Below are positions 12,201 to 22,222 of a stretch of DNA of 64,000 nucleotides, piece by piece (positions within the stretch are counted from its first letter, which is position 1; every line of letters starts with the position of its first letter). A program made the translations under genes and the position numbers. The notes under the pieces were generated by a model. The model did no database searches and was not told where the DNA came from. It worked only from the letters and a program-made list of their open reading frames with translations. The stretch is taken from the NCBI RefSeq assembly GCF_008831285.2, contig NC_045146.1, positions 16,733,149-16,797,148 of the forward strand, given 5' to 3'. The DNA is from Nymphaea colorata (Eukaryota; Streptophyta; Magnoliopsida; Nymphaeales; Nymphaeaceae).

Positions 12201-13491
12201 CTACATTTCATACTTAATGAAAAATATATTATACACTTGAATGCCAACCATGGATGTTATATTCATTTTGATGTTTTCATTTCTAAGAGCATAACAGTTG
12301 ACTATGTCAGCCATACTCATGTGACATAAGAGAGCACATACTACAACCTACTTCTGACTAAGTCCTGGTTTGTTAGGGTTTTGTGCATCATGCATTATTG
12401 TCATTAATGTATTTATGAAGTTTGTTCCTGACTATTTCATTGGATGCAATCAGTGACATCTCCCGACTCTCAGAGACATTTCCCACAGTCGACATGGTAT
12501 TCAGCAATGGGCAAAAACTATCTCTGTCTCCTGAAAACTATTTATTCAGGGTAATTGTTTTTTTCATTACTGTGTGTCGTCTTGTTCTAGAAGCCTGATT
12601 GGTTGGTTTTATTCATTCTTTGATATGTTCATGGGTCTTATTTCTGTTTACAATGTTGAACAAACTTTCTGATTCTATCTTATCTATGAAAAAAAAAAAA
12701 AAAGCATTCCAAGGTGCATGGTGCCTACTGTCTGGGAGTTTTTCAGAACGGGAGAGATCCTACAACCCTTTTGGGAGGTATTTCTATCTATATGTGTTTT
12801 CATTTTGCAGCATCACAACTAAGATTGTATAAATTTCATCATAAAATGAGATTGTGATAACATGGTTCTGGCTGTTCAAAGTGCTTGGCTTAAGCTTTGT
12901 ATAGTTCATCTTGTGGCTTCTTAATTATGGTTATATATATTTTTTTCCCTAGAAAATAAGGCCCTTCTGCTTGACCAGATTGGCTGGGTTGATTTAACAT
13001 GTGTTCCTCCCATTCTTTTCGGTTTTCATCATCATTACATGCTTAAAGCTCATAAGCAAGGGTCTCATGTTGCCTGGTATGGCATATAGGGATGCAAATA
13101 GGTCAAATCTGGGACTGAATATATTGCTGCTTGGGTTAAAATTTGATCCTGCACAGCCGGACATGTCAAAACCCTCATCAAAAATCCATTTGCACTTCCT
13201 ATGGCATGTACTGTGAGGCCTGATTCTTGAATTATTACTTCTCACCAGGCTTGAACATCTACTTTTTACCTCAGCTTAATTGAACCCAAACAAGTTTGAA
13301 CCTTTACTTTATCTACATGGTTTGCCTGGCAACATGCACTCAATGCATTTGCCCATGTGTCTCAAGGGATGTAGAATGTCATTGATTCAAATTTCTTTAC
13401 TCACAAAAGCATGTTTTTATGTTGCAAAATAAAATATGAAACACGTACTTAATATGCAATCCATGTCGGATGTGTGTCTCCAATCAAAAGG

Positions 13492-13523
<32 letters not shown>

Positions 13524-16500
13524 CCTGACTACTGCAAAACCGATATTCTCCGACCACTCTATCTCTTTCTTCATTAAATGCTGAAGAAAATATATTCAAG
13601 GAAAAAAGGGAGAGAGTAGTTAGGGAATGTCATTTTGCAGTAGTCAGGATCCATGTTTCCACGTGTGTGTATGCATGTGCATGTGGAAACTCTATCTTGA
13701 CAACTCCATGTATGAAACACCATCACAACTCCTCTTCATCTATCATTTGATACTACGAAAGCAAAAATTCAATAAGGAGAAAGATACAGAGTTGTCAGTG
13801 TGCCAGGATCACACTTTTGTATGTGCATGTATGCTTGTGCAATTTCCTAAAAAATTGCTTGTTTATCAAGGCTTTATCGTGTGAAAAGCTATTTACATAC
13901 TGGTCAAACTGAAAGCCTTTTTGTGCAACTTAAGGTCCTTCACATCCTCACATTAATGAGGCAATATTGAAAAATCTCATGGAATATGTGGGATTCCATT
14001 GGTGATTGATAATGTAGCATTATGCAGGGATTATTGTGCGCAACACTCTAGTAACTTATGATCGTGCAAATGAAAAGATTGGATTTTGGAAGACCAATTG
14101 TTCAGAATTGTGGGACAGACTTCAACTTAATGAAGCACCTCCATCAGCAGAACCGCCAGCTCCTGAGAAGAACTCAACCATGCCGAGCTTACCGTCTATG
14201 CCTCCTAGTCAACCACCAATGTCTTCCGCTTCAGGTCTTCTAGTATGCAAATGGATGTTAATTTTCATTGTACTATTTTGGAGCTACATAACCAAAGCTG
14301 ATGAAAATCAATGTTCTGCAGTAATTTCATAATCCAAGTCTTACTGCCAGTGGTTGTATAATTAGAATATGCATGCCTATGTACACAATGGGCAATATCA
14401 GATTTCATTTGCTGTAATTGATTTTTTCCGTAAAAAATGAACTTTTGAGGCTTCAGTATGCACAAAACTCTGGCCCCTTGATATGAGACCTTATGAAAAC
14501 ATATTCATATCGTATCCGACATTTGAACAGGTGATTTTTCAATATCAACCATGTAAGAAATAATTGGTTATGTGGGACTTGAGTATGTATGACTCGGTTG
14601 CCCACCTATTAAATAAAAGTTTGATATTTTGACGTTCTGGAGTTCGACGAAACCTGTGCTCAGATTGGCTGTGGTAAGCTGTGTTATTGCATGTGCAAGT
14701 TCATGTACCTCTACTGAACATTTTGGATGTGAATTTGACCAAAACAAATTCTGGATACTATACATTTTAGGGTAATCAGGTACTTTGTCTGATTCATATT
14801 TACATAATTTTTATGCTTCTTTTGGTTGTTCTCTAGCAATGCATAATCAATTCCTGCTGCTTTGATGGTTCTATGGCAATTCACAACCTAAAAGTACTTT
14901 CTGTTTTGTGCACCTAAATAAGTAATAGCTATGCTAACCTTCATGCTTTGCTGCAAGTTCATGTGCATATTTTGGTCCATATGAGAGGCGGCAGTATATG
15001 CTAGATTTCACAAAACTGGTCTGTGTACTTCGTAGATTATTGATTTAATTTTCTTGAATGGAGTCTGGGTGGGCTGCTCTTACTTTTGTTAAACATTCAA
15101 TATTATCAGCTCTTATGCCTAAGCTGTGAATACTCACACAAATGACAATATCAATTTAACTACTGTGAAATGCAGACTCAAAATAATATGAAGTACCAAT
15201 TTAACTACTAAGGGAATGATTAAATTATGTTTTATCACTGTTTACATTTCTGAAGTTAATATGATGCTTGCCTGTGACAGGAATTATTGAAATTAAGTTT
15301 TTTGTGCATCTCCCTCTCTCTCGCTCTCTCTCATTCACATATGTATACATGCACATTCACACAATGTATACTTTTCTAAGTGTGTTCAGTCAGTAACTAG
15401 TGCTAGTAAAAAGCAACATCTTACCGAAATGTGCTTCTGGAAATATGCAGTCATAGGGGGGTGTTTGACAATATTGAATTTTGATTATAGAATTAAAATT
15501 CTAGAAACAAAATTCTACCTCAAACTCGAATTGGAATGAAAATTCCAGTTCTGGTTTCCCTTTCTGTTCAGTAGTCTGGAATTTTGATTCCAGAATCGAA
15601 AACGACGTGTTTGATAAAACATGAATTAAAATTGTATAATTGATGAATTAAAACCTTCATGACATCTACCCCAAAGAGAGTTAAAAAATTCTAAAATTCT
15701 GGAATCATAATTCCACCCCTAGGGTAAAATCGCAATTATGGAATTTTGGTTCAGGAATGAACTTATAATTCTGGAATCAAAATTCTTTGTTTGATAACAT
15801 AATCCCATTCCATCAAAAATAAAAATTTTAATTCCAGAATTCCACATTTCCGCCCTCATCAAACAACCCCTAGGGCTCTGTTAGCATTCGTATTATGCTT
15901 AGGATAGTTAGGTCTGTGCTTTTCTGTGCTATCATGCTCTATTATTGAATTGTTCATATTGTTCAGGTAGCACACAAAGAGTTGGATTCATAAGATTTGT
16001 ACTTCATCTGACCATAAAGCTTTCCGACCTCATCCCTCACATTCATGAACTTGAAGAAAGCATTGTACATGAATTAGAAGTGAACTCATATCAGGTCAAT
16101 TTTCAGTGTTCTTTTTTGTTAAACCAATTGTTACACCAGGGGATTATCTAAACTTATTCCATGATGAACAATTTCAGGTCCGCATAGTAAACTTTACAGG
16201 TGATGTTAGTGGTTCAGTTGTTAGTTGCTCAGTATATCCAGATGGTTCCACTGGTTACATATCAAATGCGACTGTAGAGGTAGCATTCTTATTTCGCATG
16301 TACCTTTTGATGGTTGATAAATATTACTTCATCACCATCTTCTGTCTTTTACCTGCCATGTAACAGCTGCATTGTATTTGCAGAGAATACACACTCTAGT
16401 GGCTGAACATCGTATGAACCTTCCTAGTACATTTGGGAGCTACAGGTTGCTAGGTTGGGAAATTGATCAGCCTTCTGAAAGGTACTTGTTTCTACTGGTG

Positions 16501-18469
16501 CAAAGTAAATAAGAAATATTATCCGCTAGTTATGTTAAACTGGTTTGTGGCTTATGTTAGACTTTCTACTACAGCAAGCCTCTATGATTTTTTGCCAAAA
16601 ATATTAATCTTCATTCACTACATTTTCATCAACAGGATTATGTTGCATATTCATTTAAAATCATGCTGTAACCTAGGACTGGCAAATGAGTGTTTGTCTA
16701 TAAGAACTCGCACATAGTACTCATGTTGTTTATAAACATAAATGACCTGGTAGCCTAGCATGATCTAAGTCCAGCTCGTGTGGTCTTGTCACTTGTCAGC
16801 AAATAAAATTTTACATGTACAATTTTATGTGTTATTAATGTTTGCAACATGTTGTGCTCTACACTTGGTACATTTTATATTATCAAATTTTAAGAACGAT
16901 ATCTAGAAGTAAACCTCTTGTAAAGCAGGCAGGAATGTGGTCAGTTTTTTTCACAAAAGTGGAGCCATTGTCACAAATATTAATGGGTTTTAAACAATGA
17001 GGATTTTATCGGGTATTTTTTGGTAAGCGGAAAATCTCGGGAAAAATTTGGCAATTTTTTATAAAAGAAAAAAATTCATAAAAATTAAGAAAAAGTAAAT
17101 AAATGAAAACTAACAAAAAAACATAAAAAATAACTTTATAAAATGATACGGCTATGTTTTAAGTAATGATAGAAATAATTTAATTGAAGTTTTAAATTTT
17201 AAGGCAAAATTAACATATAACAAGAAAAAAATGTGACAAAAACGCCAAAAATTCATTTTAGAGTTTTTTTAAGGGGAAAAAGACAGTTTTTTTTCTTAAA
17301 GGATGGGTTTTCTGTGACAATGGGTGGAGCTCATTCTCCATTCATTGATGGACATTCATACTAATTAATGTGGCTGAACCTATGTCACATGAGTGCGGGG
17401 TGCGGGTGCCGGAGCGGCACATTCCAAAAAATTTAGGTGTGGCAATGCGGCGAGGGTATTTTATTATTATTATTATTATGATTAATTTATTATAAATATA
17501 ACAGAATAAGCATGTATATGTTATTATTACAATTTAATTATTAATGTATGTAACATAGTTGCATAATTGTATTGCATAGGAAAATATCAGAACAACATAT
17601 ATTATATATAATATATTATATATAGTAATTTAGTAATATGACATACTAACAGTCTAACATAAAAAACAGAAATTGAAAATTTGAAATTAAAACTTCGAAA
17701 GAACAACACTAACCACGGCTGGTTGGCTGCACAATGCATATATAAAAAGGCTTATATTATATATTATAAGCTTATAACATACAATATATCACTATATTAG
17801 TTGCAAAGTATATATGCACGGCTGCCATATGTACACGACTGACAATACATAATTATATATTGTTAGTTGAACTTTGAAACTTTTATGGTAGATTCAGGAA
17901 CAACTGAACAAGCATCCAAAATAAAATGCTAAAATGTATACAACAATAATACCAAAAAATGGGACACATTTAGACCAGATGATGGTTGACCGCACCCGAC
18001 TCGAGTTTGACGCGAGTCGGGTGTGTGTCAGAAATGGACAAATATAGTCTGGTGAGGCTGACCGCATCCGACTCACGTTAATTAGGCTCAGGTGCGAGTC
18101 GGAGCCGCACCCATGTCTGGGACGCACTCGACTCGACATGACTCGGGTGCGGCAGTAAAATAGAAGAGTCTGTGTGACTTAGGGCTGAACAAACTATTTA
18201 GCTTGTTTGGCTTGTTACTACTAGCACTCAAATTTGCACATGGATCCTGACACGGTATCAGGCTCTAGTGGCCTTAGAAAATTAGGTGCTCAGACTTATG
18301 GGGGAGAGAGAGACAGAGGAGACAAAAACCATAACTCCTGTCACTTGACCCAGTTAGGGCAACCCCTTAGCCGAACTGACTGGTAGGTAGTGCCCATGGA
18401 AATTGAACCTAAAACAAGTTACTTGGCGTGCTGCAGGCCCGACCAGCTATGCTACACTCACACAGTGCG

Positions 18470-18500
<31 letters not shown>

Positions 18501-19086
18501 GACCTCTTCTTTGCCCAATTCACATCAATCTCAGGTTTATGACTAGGTTTAACTCTTCAATTCTCCAGAACTGATATCAAAGAAAAATGAGCTTCCAAGT
18601 ATTTAATACATTATCTCTAGTGGACATTTTTTTGTAAGAGATACTTGAGTGTCAGGCGCATGGCACGAAGTCTCCACTTTTCTAGACATTTTATTGTTCC
18701 AAAAAAAATGAAATGCCCATGCAGTGTCAAGGAATGTCAAAATGAAAACTGGAGTCCAAAAATGTTAAATTTGTAGACTAGACTTTTCTCATTCTTTTTT
18801 CTGCAGTCTGTAGGACACTTTCTGCAGCAAGACCTGCTTGCTATGGCTGCAACCCTGCACATAGTCTGATGCTTTTAGAACCTTTTGCCGTTTTCTTTCT
18901 GTATAATTTAGGACGTGGCTGCAACGGCACATGTTGGTTGTGATCGCGGCAACTATGCTAGTTGTTATGCTGATTTCTTCAGCTTTTATTGGATGGTATG
19001 TTTGGAGGCGACATTCACAAGCGGCACTGGGGGCCTACAAACCCGTGGATGCTGTGGTTCCCGAGCAAGAGCTTCAACCCTTATGA
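9261..19086 (+). CDS. Membrane-anchored pepsin-like aspartyl protease, 12 exons, about 655 aa
   Basis: Exons: 9261-9559, 9789-9909, 11070-11497, 11600-11756, 12043-12125, 12454-12550, 12705-12777, 14028-14234, 15967-16094, 16178-16279, 16384-16481, 18912-19086; all joins keep phase. The product is an A1-family (pepsin-like) endopeptidase of the Arabidopsis At3g50050/At5g43100 type. A hydrophobic signal peptide covers about residues 1-22. The two catalytic motifs are VDSGST (Asp120) and LDSGTT (Asp316). Family stretches include FIGTPPQEF, ADGIMGLGRG and FSLCYGGMEVGGGAM. LLGGIIVRNTLVTYD closes the protease fold. A Pro/Ser-rich linker and a second conserved extracellular module follow (GFIRFVLHLTIKLSD to LLGWEI), then one transmembrane helix at about residues 605-629 and a short cytosolic tail ending EQELQPL. 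It is predicted to be a type I protein of the secretory pathway. The start is the first ATG after the CT-rich leader and gives the signal peptide. Intron 2 uses a GC donor and intron 6 has an odd acceptor. The gene appears intact. Confidence 0.93.
13485..13522. repeat. (TA)n(GT)n microsatellite in protease intron 7
   Basis: A TA run passes directly into about nine GT units, immediately left of a foldback element. Confidence 0.9.
13523..13649. mobile_element. MITE-like foldback with perfect 17-bp inverted repeats
   Basis: TCCTGACTACTGCAAAA at 13523-13539 is matched by its exact reverse complement at 13633-13649. The pairing continues inward imperfectly for about 25 more bases on each side. 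The size (127 bp) and structure fit a miniature inverted-repeat element. A target duplication is not clear because the left flank is a GT microsatellite. Confidence 0.6.
13698..13797. mobile_element. Second, adjacent small foldback element
   Basis: TGACAACTC at 13698 pairs with GAGTTGTCA ending at 13797, and TGTAT/ATACA continue the stem with a two-base bulge. It sits about 50 bases from the first foldback in the same intron and has a similar TGAC-CT type end, so it may be a related relic. Confidence 0.4.
15454..15872. mobile_element. hAT-like MITE in protease intron 8
   Basis: The left end reads TAGGGGGGTGTTTGA and the right end TCAAACAACCCCTA, imperfect terminal inverted repeats with the TAGGGG-TGTTTG form typical of small hAT-type elements. 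The 419-base interior is AT-rich and repeats variants of GGAATTTTGATTCCAGAAT in both orientations, so it can fold strongly. No convincing 8-bp target duplication is visible, so the exact ends are uncertain. It has no coding capacity. Confidence 0.65.
17395..18160. mobile_element. Possible decayed DNA element with GC-rich ends in protease intron 11
   Basis: A GC-rich block at about 17395-17430 (GTGCGGGTGCCGGAGCGGCAC) is followed by some 550 bases of very AT-rich DNA and then by GC-rich blocks at about 17990-18150 with repeated GACTCG, CGAGTCGG and GCCGCACCC motifs in both orientations. The two GC-rich ends are roughly inverted copies. This composition jump inside an intron suggests an inserted transposon. 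No transposase and no target duplication were found. Confidence 0.35.
18380..18456 (-). mobile_element. tRNA-derived SINE relic in protease intron 11
   Basis: On the minus strand TAGCATAGCTGG (from 18455 down) fits the RNA polymerase III A box TRGCNNAGYNGG exactly, and AGGTTCAATTTCC (about 18410 down to 18398) fits the B box. The spacing is about 35 bases as in tRNA-related SINEs. The body probably continues leftward to about 18340. No tail could be delimited. Confidence 0.6.
18481..18502. repeat. (GA)n microsatellite
   Basis: About 11 GA units plus a flanking imperfect run, next to the SINE head. Confidence 0.9.
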
Positions 19087-20272
19087 GGAAGTTCAGGTAC
19101 AACGTACACTTCTTCCCAAAAGCCATTCTTCTCCTAACACTACTAGGGTGTAAAAATTGGAGGTTTTGGAGATTGAGAGGAAATTGAACAGAACTTCTAT
19201 AATCAAAAAAGGTTTATCATTTGATAGGGTTTCAGCATCAGTATTTGTAAAAACTCTGACTAGTATCAAAATTATGATAAATGCAATTTTTTTGGGGGTT
19301 ATATCACAATTCGTGAGACTCTGAACTCTCTCTCTCTCTCTCTCTTGCTTTGTGTGTTTGTGGGTTCACCCAAATGAACGGGCTTGATCATAACAGGAGT
19401 AAATAGATCGAAAATACTTTGATCGTTACTCGTAATTTTTTACTTAAGCTCCATGATTATGAAAAATGTCAGAAAAATACTGCCCTCAAGTTGTGAATGC
19501 AGCGAGTCTTCCATTGATGCAACGTCTTGTATGATTGGTTTTGACTTTCAATGAAGGTGACATTCTGATAAAGAAATTGTTGCAAGAAAAAGTTTGCAAG
19601 AGCTCATAATCAGACAGTGGTGACTTGAAAATTACATTGAATGCCTGCATCGGACGTAGGCTTGCAACTCAGGTGCCCCACAGCCAAAGAATCCTAGCCC
19701 TGCCACCGCCTCGCACTAGTAATCGTCCCCTTTGCATGCTTTACTGGCCACAAAAGATACATGGAGACTCTGTAACCTATCTTAATTTCTCATGAATAGA
19801 AGACCAATAATAAACGCCAGATTCTCAAAGGTGCTAGAATAACAATTTGTGCATCATAATGCTAATATGGAAGTGAGAACGTAGTGAGGAAATCGTCTGA
19901 GATAGATGTTCTGTCTCGACCGCACATCTCAATTCAAAAATAGCGGAGGACAGAGACCTCCATCAATACATGTTAAAGACCAAAGCTTTTCCAAAATCTC
20001 TATCTGACAGTATTTGACGGGTGAAGGCGTATTAGAGTAAGTCATGAACAAATGAACTCAAGGAGGGATCGAGGTGGCAAGGTGTACAAATAGCTAAGAT
20101 ATACAATTCAAAGTTTGGTATACAGAGCAGTATCTGATATATGCAGCTTGGGGTGGAACAGGGTAAGGATACCTTGTCCACTTGGTCCTAGGCCACCTCT
20201 GCCATCTTCATTGTAACCTCTTATGGCTTTATTGAAATCCTTATTGAGATCTTTTAGGGTCGTATGACAATT

Positions 20273-20407
20273 AGTAACACACTGTTACTGTCTCAGAAAA
20301 AACGAAGCAAACTCAGGAACACTTGTTATTATGATTCACAAATTTGTCCCATTTTTCGGGGGCTGATTTGTGATACAGTAATAGTATGTTAGCAATAGCG
20401 TGTTACT
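20273..20407. repeat. Foldback sequence, possible MITE
   Basis: AGTAACAC at 20273 and ACTGT shortly after are matched in reverse complement by ACAGT and GTGTTACT ending at 20407, one arm carrying an insertion of about 14 bases. Inner bases pair partly (TCAGAAAAAACGA against TTTTTCGGGGGCTGA). Confidence 0.4.
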
Positions 20408-20933
20408 ATTGCCAAATGGACCTTTTTTTTATATTTCATCCTCTCTTGACTCTTGATGATGAAAAAATCTTGTTGATCCAAAGAAAATCGAGAGTTCAAT
20501 ATCAATCTCTTATTCTTTTGTTCTTTTGAATAAATGGAGGGGTGATGCCCCAGCCCAATTTTCATCTGCAGAGTTCAATATCCAAGGTGTATCTCAATTG
20601 CCAATTGACATGATGTGCCTAACGTCAGCTGGCTTGTGAAAACAAAAGTTCATTGTTACATTGGATTGGAAACTTGAAAGATAAAACGACAAAGCCCTAA
20701 TCGCATTTGCATCACATGTGCCAAGGGGCAAGCGTCAAAGGTGATATTGAAAAAATAATTGTGGTTATTCATAATTCAAGCTTTCAGCGGAGAATCAATT
20801 TTTTTTTTAAGTTATTGTTTTATAAAGGAATATTTACAATATTTTGAAAATAAAAAAATGTTATTTTGAGTGCAGATTTGTAACACAGTGCTTTGATGAA
20901 TAGCCAAACGTGGTGCATTATAAAATATCCCCT

Positions 20934-21030
20934 TATAAACTAGTAATTCACTTGTACAGAAAACAAGGTTAATCTGTTCCGTTATAAACTAGTAATCACT
21001 TGTACAGAAAACAAGGTTAATCTGTTCCGT
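20934..21030. repeat. Tandem duplication, unit about 50 bp
   Basis: TATAAACTAGTAAT then CACTTGTACAGAAAACAAGG and TTAATCTGTTCCGTT are repeated back to back with one indel. Confidence 0.9.
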
Positions 21031-21659
21031 TCATTTAAAAAGATGAACCAGCTAAAGAGCGTGAGCCTAGTTTCGCCCAGATTTTTGCAGGAAGCATGCT
21101 GCATTTGTCTCTGCGTCTCGGAGATGCGACCGAAGATGTGGAGGCACTACCACTTTCATCTAGCTTTCATTTAATTCTTATATAAAACAAAGCAGACCGA
21201 AGGATATGGAGTTTTATTGTCACATAGGTTTGCCCACTTTATTTAATGGGAAATGCATATTATAGGTTCTACGATCGTTGAATTCTTCGAAGTTCATTTA
21301 TGAAAAATTAGAGCAGAAGCAAGAGGGGAAGACAAAGTGAACATTTTTTTTCCTTCACTGAAAATTTTCTCTTATTTTGTTAACCTTTTTTCCTCTTCAT
21401 AAGCCATACAAACTAAGCAACCCACAGACCTTTAAAATGAAAAAACATAAAATATTGATTAAGCACACCTCCTTAAGGATCATCAACGTGAAGACTATGA
21501 CATGACAGTTTATTCATATCACACTACTACAGCCAGTGAAGCACATGACCATCTCTTCCTCCCAAAACACAGGGATGAAGCATTGCATGGTAAAAAGAGG
21601 AACACTAGAGTTTGTGAAATAGTGCGAGAGAAGGGGAGGGCGCTTGGTGCTTCTTCCCC

Positions 21660-22102
21660 TCAGGGGCATTTGGGTTTGCCTGAACCGCTCTTCTTGTCCC
21701 TGTAGCAGGGGCACTCGTCCTTGTTGCCATAGGTGCCCGAAGGGACACACTTGCACTCGGCACAGCACAGTCCACAGTACTTCATACACCTATCCTTCAC
21801 CGCTGCCTTGAAGCACCTTATCTTGCACTTCATGTCACACATGTTCCCTGCAAGCGCGCAAACACATACACATCAACAACAACAGAAGGAAATAACTAAA
21901 AATGCCTAAGGAAAGAAGGGAAAGCTTCCACCAGAAGAAGGGTGAAAAGAGAAAATATTTAGGTGCCAACAAAAAATGGGAATGCCGTAAGCTCTGAAGG
22001 TAGTTGTAGCAGTGACTACAGACCATCAGGTAATGTTGCCTGTAAAGAAGAGGCCAAGCACAGCAGAACAAGAAGGATGATGGCAACGGAAGAGGGCTTC
22101 AT
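21660..22102 (-). CDS. Snakin/GASA cysteine-rich secreted peptide, 2 exons, 88 aa
   Basis: Minus-strand exons are 22024-22102 and 21660-21847, joined in phase (a Gly codon is split 1/2) across a GT-AG intron. The product is a gibberellin-regulated (GASA/snakin) peptide: a hydrophobic signal peptide of about 20-22 residues beginning [15 protein letters not shown], a very short spacer, then the 60-residue GASA domain with twelve cysteines. Recognisable stretches are [37 protein letters not shown] and the terminal KPKCP. Family members act in the apoplast in growth, hormone response or antimicrobial defence. The length of 88 residues and the short spacer match the snakin-1 group. The start is the Met that directly precedes the signal sequence; upstream in-frame codons lie in the leader. 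A TATA-like box lies about 115 bases upstream. Confidence 0.93.
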
Positions 22103-22215
22103 GTCTGGTGCAGAGGAAAGAAAGAAATTGCAGATGGAAGGAATAATCAGCTGAGGAAAAAAGAAGTTCTGTCGAGTGAGAATGTGAGATGGGTAGCAGA
22201 GGGGAGAGGAGTGCT

Positions 22216-22222
22216 TCTTATA
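22216..22222 (-). promoter_or_regulatory. Probable TATA box of the snakin gene
   Basis: On the minus strand TATAAGA follows a CT run (GA repeat on the plus strand, about 22222-22234). It predicts a 5' UTR of roughly 80 bases. Confidence 0.45.

Larger units (their letters stand above)
19087..21659. other. Intergenic between the convergent protease and snakin genes
   Basis: The two genes face each other, so both 3' UTRs end here. The rest is AT-rich DNA holding a CT run near 19328-19344, a foldback at 20273-20407 and a tandem duplication at about 20934-21030. No gene was recognised. Confidence 0.5.
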
